Origin: an uncultured Pirellulaceae bacterium
GTDB lineage: Bacteria > Planctomycetota > Planctomycetia > Pirellulales > Pirellulaceae
Length of the DNA stretch: 9,801 nt
Reading direction: 5' to 3'
Assembly: GCA_947258905.1 (NCBI GenBank)
Contig: CAMYKF010000667.1
Coordinates: 1-9,801, forward strand
Positions 7,736 through 9,801 of the stretch are shown here, piece by piece (position 1 is the stretch's first letter; each line of letters begins with the position of its first letter). The notes under the pieces were generated by a model that was not told the origin of the DNA, made no database searches, and worked only from the letters and a program-made list of their open reading frames with translations. Position numbers and translations under genes: made by a program.

Positions 7736-9421
7736 ATGTTGCGATTTTCTGCACTGACACTGGCGTTGGCTTTGTTCGTGGTTCATTGCTCGACGGGACT
7801 GGCCCAGGACTGGCCCCGCTTTCGTGGTCCCGCTGGCAACGGGGTAGCGAATGAAGCGGATTCGGTGCCCACCGCCTGGTCACCGAATGCCAACATCGCC
7901 TGGAAAACAGAAATGCCCGGCCCGGGAGCGTCCAGCCCGATCATTGTTAACGGGAAAGTCTTTGTCACTTGCTACTCCGGTTACGGACTCAGTCAGGAAG
8001 ACCCGGGCGACATCGACAACCTCGTGCGGCATCTGGTATGCGTCGACCTGGAGACTGGCGAAAAACTTTGGCAGCAGGACGTCAAGGCAGAGTTGCCCGA
8101 AGACCCGTACTCCGGCATCGGAGTGACGGCTCACGGATACACTTCACACACGCCCGTTTCGGATGGTGAAAACGTTTACGCCTTCTTTGGCAAGAGCGGT
8201 GTGCATGCCTTTGACATGGAAGGCAACAAATTGTGGGAAGCCCAGGTGGGCGAGGAATCCGATCCGAACAAATGGGGATCTTCCTCCAGTCCCGTGGTTT
8301 ACGAAAACACGGTCATCATTACGGCATCCGCCGAAAGTCAGGCCATCGTCGGGCTGGATAAGGAAACCGGTGAAGAGCTTTGGCGACAGGAAGCCAAGGG
8401 CCTCGACAACATGTGGGGAACTCCCGCGCTGGTCCAGATTGACGATCAGCGAACCGACTTGGTCATGCGGGTCTCAAGGGAAATGTGGGGACTCGATCCA
8501 GGCACCGGCAAACTCCGTTGGTACGCCGATGCCACCGGTGACACAAACGCCTACTCCAGCGTGATTCTGGACGGCAACCGGGTTTACGCATTCACGGGTC
8601 GCGGTGGCGGCAGCATCGCCATCGATGCCGGTGGCAGCGGCAATGTCAGCGAATCCAACACGGTGTGGACCGGCCGGGACACCGCCAGCTATGCATCGCC
8701 GGTCAGCCATAACGGCATACTTTATGTCATCGCCAGAGGCATTGTCACGGCGGTTGATGCCGAGACCGGCGAGCGGTTGCAGCGACTTCGTCTGGAAGGT
8801 CAGGCCCAAACCGGCGGTCGCATGGGTTCACTGGATTACCCCTCACCGATCGTTGTCGGAAATCACATGTACTACATGAACGGCAGTGGCCAGATGTTTG
8901 TGTTTTCACTGGGTGACGAAATGGAACTGGTTTCGGTCAACCGGGTCACTCCCGACAAGGAAATCTTTTGGGGCTCGCCCGCTGTTGCCAACGATTCCCT
9001 GGTTTTGCGCAGCCAGAAATACCTGTACTGCGTTACCGACAAAGGCGAAGAAGTCAATCCGGAAGACAATCTGGCGTCGGATGTCGAGGTCACTGAAGCG
9101 ACCGAAGAAGAATCCGCTGGCGGTCGCGGTGGCGGAAGAGGGCGTTTCGATCCGATGGCCATGTTTACGCGCATGGATTCGGACGAGGACGAGCAGGTGA
9201 CATTCGACGAACTGGAAGGCAACCGCATGGCCGATCGCCTGAAGACCCTCGACACAGACGGTGACGAGGCAATCTCCAAAGAGGAATTCACATCCGGCAT
9301 TCGCGGCTTGTTCAGTCGCGGTGGTGGACGCGGTGGCGGACGTGGTGCTGGCCGAGGTGATTACGATCAGGAAAATGCTCGTCCCGAGCGCCCGCAACGC
9401 CCCGAATCCGCCGGCGGATAG
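7736..9421 (+). CDS. Secreted PQQ-type beta-propeller protein with two C-terminal EF-hands and Gly/Arg-rich tail
   Basis: A 561-residue exported protein. Residues 1-23 form a Sec signal peptide with probable cleavage after GLA (21-23). The mature part begins QDWPRFRGPAGNG, the usual opening of planctomycete PQQ-like beta-propellers. Repeated propeller blades follow to about residue 435, with recurring strands of the type VDLETGEKLW (103-112), GLDKETGEELW (206-216) and VDAETGERLQ (340-349). An acidic linker and a GGRGGGRG tract (462-469) lead to two canonical EF-hand loops, 481-492 (D/D/D...E) and 506-517 (D/D/D...E), which should bind Ca2+. The tail is Gly/Arg-rich (528-541) and then Pro/Arg/Glu-rich. 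The fold resembles BamB and PQQ-dependent dehydrogenases, but no dehydrogenase catalytic motif or heme site was recognised, so enzyme activity is not claimed. The ATG is the first in frame ahead of the signal peptide; no Shine-Dalgarno site is seen. It is divergent from rnfB and appears monocistronic. Confidence 0.9.
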   Translation: MLRFSALTLALALFVVHCSTGLAQDWPRFRGPAGNGVANEADSVPTAWSPNANIAWKTEMPGPGASSPIIVNGKVFVTCYSGYGLSQEDPGDIDNLVRHLVCVDLETGEKLWQQDVKAELPEDPYSGIGVTAHGYTSHTPVSDGENVYAFFGKSGVHAFDMEGNKLWEAQVGEESDPNKWGSSSSPVVYENTVIITASAESQAIVGLDKETGEELWRQEAKGLDNMWGTPALVQIDDQRTDLVMRVSREMWGLDPGTGKLRWYADATGDTNAYSSVILDGNRVYAFTGRGGGSIAIDAGGSGNVSESNTVWTGRDTASYASPVSHNGILYVIARGIVTAVDAETGERLQRLRLEGQAQTGGRMGSLDYPSPIVVGNHMYYMNGSGQMFVFSLGDEMELVSVNRVTPDKEIFWGSPAVANDSLVLRSQKYLYCVTDKGEEVNPEDNLASDVEVTEATEEESAGGRGGGRGRFDPMAMFTRMDSDEDEQVTFDELEGNRMADRLKTLDTDGDEAISKEEFTSGIRGLFSRGGGRGGGRGAGRGDYDQENARPERPQRPESAGG

Positions 9422-9428
9422 TGGCGAT

Positions 9429-9494
9429 GTACGATGGCCTTCCAGGGCCGTCGCCAGTATGTTTTTGAACGACGGCCCTGGAAGGCCGTCGTAC
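9429..9494. repeat. Inverted pair of REP-like palindromes between convergent genes
   Basis: Two 25-base arms, 9429-9453 and 9470-9494, are inverted repeats of each other with one mismatch (T9435 against C in the other arm, a G-U pair in RNA) and a 16-base loop. Each arm is itself a palindrome: CGACGGCC, 6-base loop, GGCCGTCG at 9470-9491, and the near-matching CGATGGCC, 6-base loop, GGCCGTCG at 9432-9453. It starts 8 bases after the beta-propeller stop and ends 17 bases before the PfpI-family stop, so it could act as a two-way terminator or mRNA 3' end stabiliser. The pattern is like bacterial BIME/REP elements; copy number elsewhere cannot be seen here. Confidence 0.8.
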
Positions 9495-9511
9495 GAGTGC
9501 CCTGGATCTGA

Positions 9512-9801
9512 TTACGTGGTTGCACTGGACGGGGACGATCGATGCTGGATTTCGAGATTCAGCGTTTTTAGCAAAGCCGCCAGCCAATTCGGATGAGCCG
9601 GCCAGGCGGGAGCGGTGATCAGGTTGCCATCGACGTGCGTCTCCGTCCAGTCCTTTTCCACGAATCGCCCTCCGGCGGCTTCGATTTCCGGCGCACACGC
9701 TGGATAAGCCGAGCATTCTCGTCCGTCGATGACCTGATCGAGGTGCGGGGCATCGGGCCGGCCAAGCTCGAGGCGATCCGGCCGCTGGTCGTCGTGTGAA
9801 C
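9512..9801 (-). CDS. DJ-1/PfpI family protein, C-terminal fragment running into a sequence junction
   Basis: The minus-strand frame ending at TAA 9514-9512 encodes the C-terminal third of a DJ-1/PfpI-family protein (glutamine-amidotransferase-like fold; members include glyoxalase/deglycase-like and chaperone-like proteins). Visible signatures are GRECSAYPACAPEIEAAGG, VDGNLITAPAWPAHPNW and the closing helix LAALLKTLNLEI. The family is usually about 190-200 residues and only about 70 are recognisable. The frame stays open to the right edge, but beyond about 9727 it no longer looks like the family: the nucleophile-elbow motif (CHGAQLL-like) expected about 15 residues before GREC is replaced by unrelated residues. 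The plus strand there encodes a clear helix-hairpin-helix instead. The true gene is therefore truncated at a junction near 9715-9735. It is convergent with the beta-propeller gene. Confidence 0.7.
   Translation of the reverse strand, partial: SHDDQRPDRLELGRPDAPHLDQVIDGRECSAYPACAPEIEAAGGRFVEKDWTETHVDGNLITAPAWPAHPNWLAALLKTLNLEIQHRSSPSSATT
9713..9799 (+). pseudogene. C-terminal helix-hairpin-helix fragment, N-terminus missing
   Basis: The plus-strand frame ending at TGA 9797-9799 reads AFSSVDDLIEVRGIGPAK followed by LEAIRPLVVV. This is a near-perfect helix-hairpin-helix motif (DL..V.GIGP..LE.I.P) of the kind that ends ComEA-like and other DNA-binding proteins. Of its 28 codons, 26 end in G or C, clearly more than the adjoining PfpI fragment (roughly two thirds). 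The frame continues left to an ATG at 9593, but that part is antisense to convincing PfpI coding sequence and does not resemble a protein family. I read this as the tail of a different gene joined at about 9715, by rearrangement or by an assembly error at a contig end. Confidence 0.45.

Noticed and set aside
9593..9799. Complete 68-codon plus-strand gene ending in a helix-hairpin-helix
   Set aside because: Its first 40 codons are antisense to a convincing PfpI-family C-terminus and look like nothing themselves; only the last 28 codons are credible, as a fragment.
1..9801. CRISPR array, tRNA, rRNA, insertion sequence or defence system
   Set aside because: No spaced direct repeats, cloverleaf, rRNA-like stretch, transposase or defence-type domain was found in any frame. 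The operon is metabolic.

Overview
The window looks like a piece of a planctomycete chromosome, probably Pirellulaceae-like. The strongest hint is the right-hand secreted PQQ-type beta-propeller, with its mature N-terminus DWPRFRGPAGNG, C-terminal EF-hands and Gly/Arg-rich tail, a protein style very common in that group. Moderate GC, weak or absent Shine-Dalgarno sites at several starts, and an Rnf complex next to a giant 2-oxoacid:ferredoxin oxidoreductase fit but do not prove this. The lineage is inferred from protein style, not from a marker gene.

Layout. Positions 1-7449 hold one minus-strand operon read right to left: rnfB (6565-7449), a very large pyruvate:ferredoxin oxidoreductase (PFOR) homologue (1793-6499), rnfC (456-1796) and the first 153 codons of rnfD, which runs off the left edge. 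PFOR/rnfC and rnfC/rnfD each overlap by 4 bp (ATGA). Positions 7450-7735 are an intergenic space between divergent genes. Positions 7736-9421 encode the secreted beta-propeller/EF-hand protein on the plus strand. Positions 9429-9494 hold an inverted pair of REP-like palindromes. Positions 9512 to about 9727 (minus) encode the C-terminal end of a DJ-1/PfpI-family protein. The last ~90 bases encode, on the plus strand, the C-terminal helix-hairpin-helix of an unrelated protein with much more GC-rich codons. The right edge is therefore a junction, possibly an assembly chimera.

How the genes work together. Rnf is a membrane complex that moves electrons between reduced ferredoxin and NAD+ while pumping Na+ or H+. 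PFOR oxidises a 2-oxoacid (classically pyruvate) to acyl-CoA and CO2 and reduces ferredoxin. Placing PFOR between rnfB (the ferredoxin-side subunit) and rnfC (the NADH-side subunit), with overlapping reading frames, suggests a dedicated 2-oxoacid to Rnf route. The PFOR is about 400 residues longer than the classical enzyme, has extra blocks at three places and has Ser where a catalytic Asn is expected. RnfB has lost exactly the four cysteines of one [4Fe-4S] cluster. These are the main points of interest. The beta-propeller gene is divergently oriented and has no visible functional tie to the operon.
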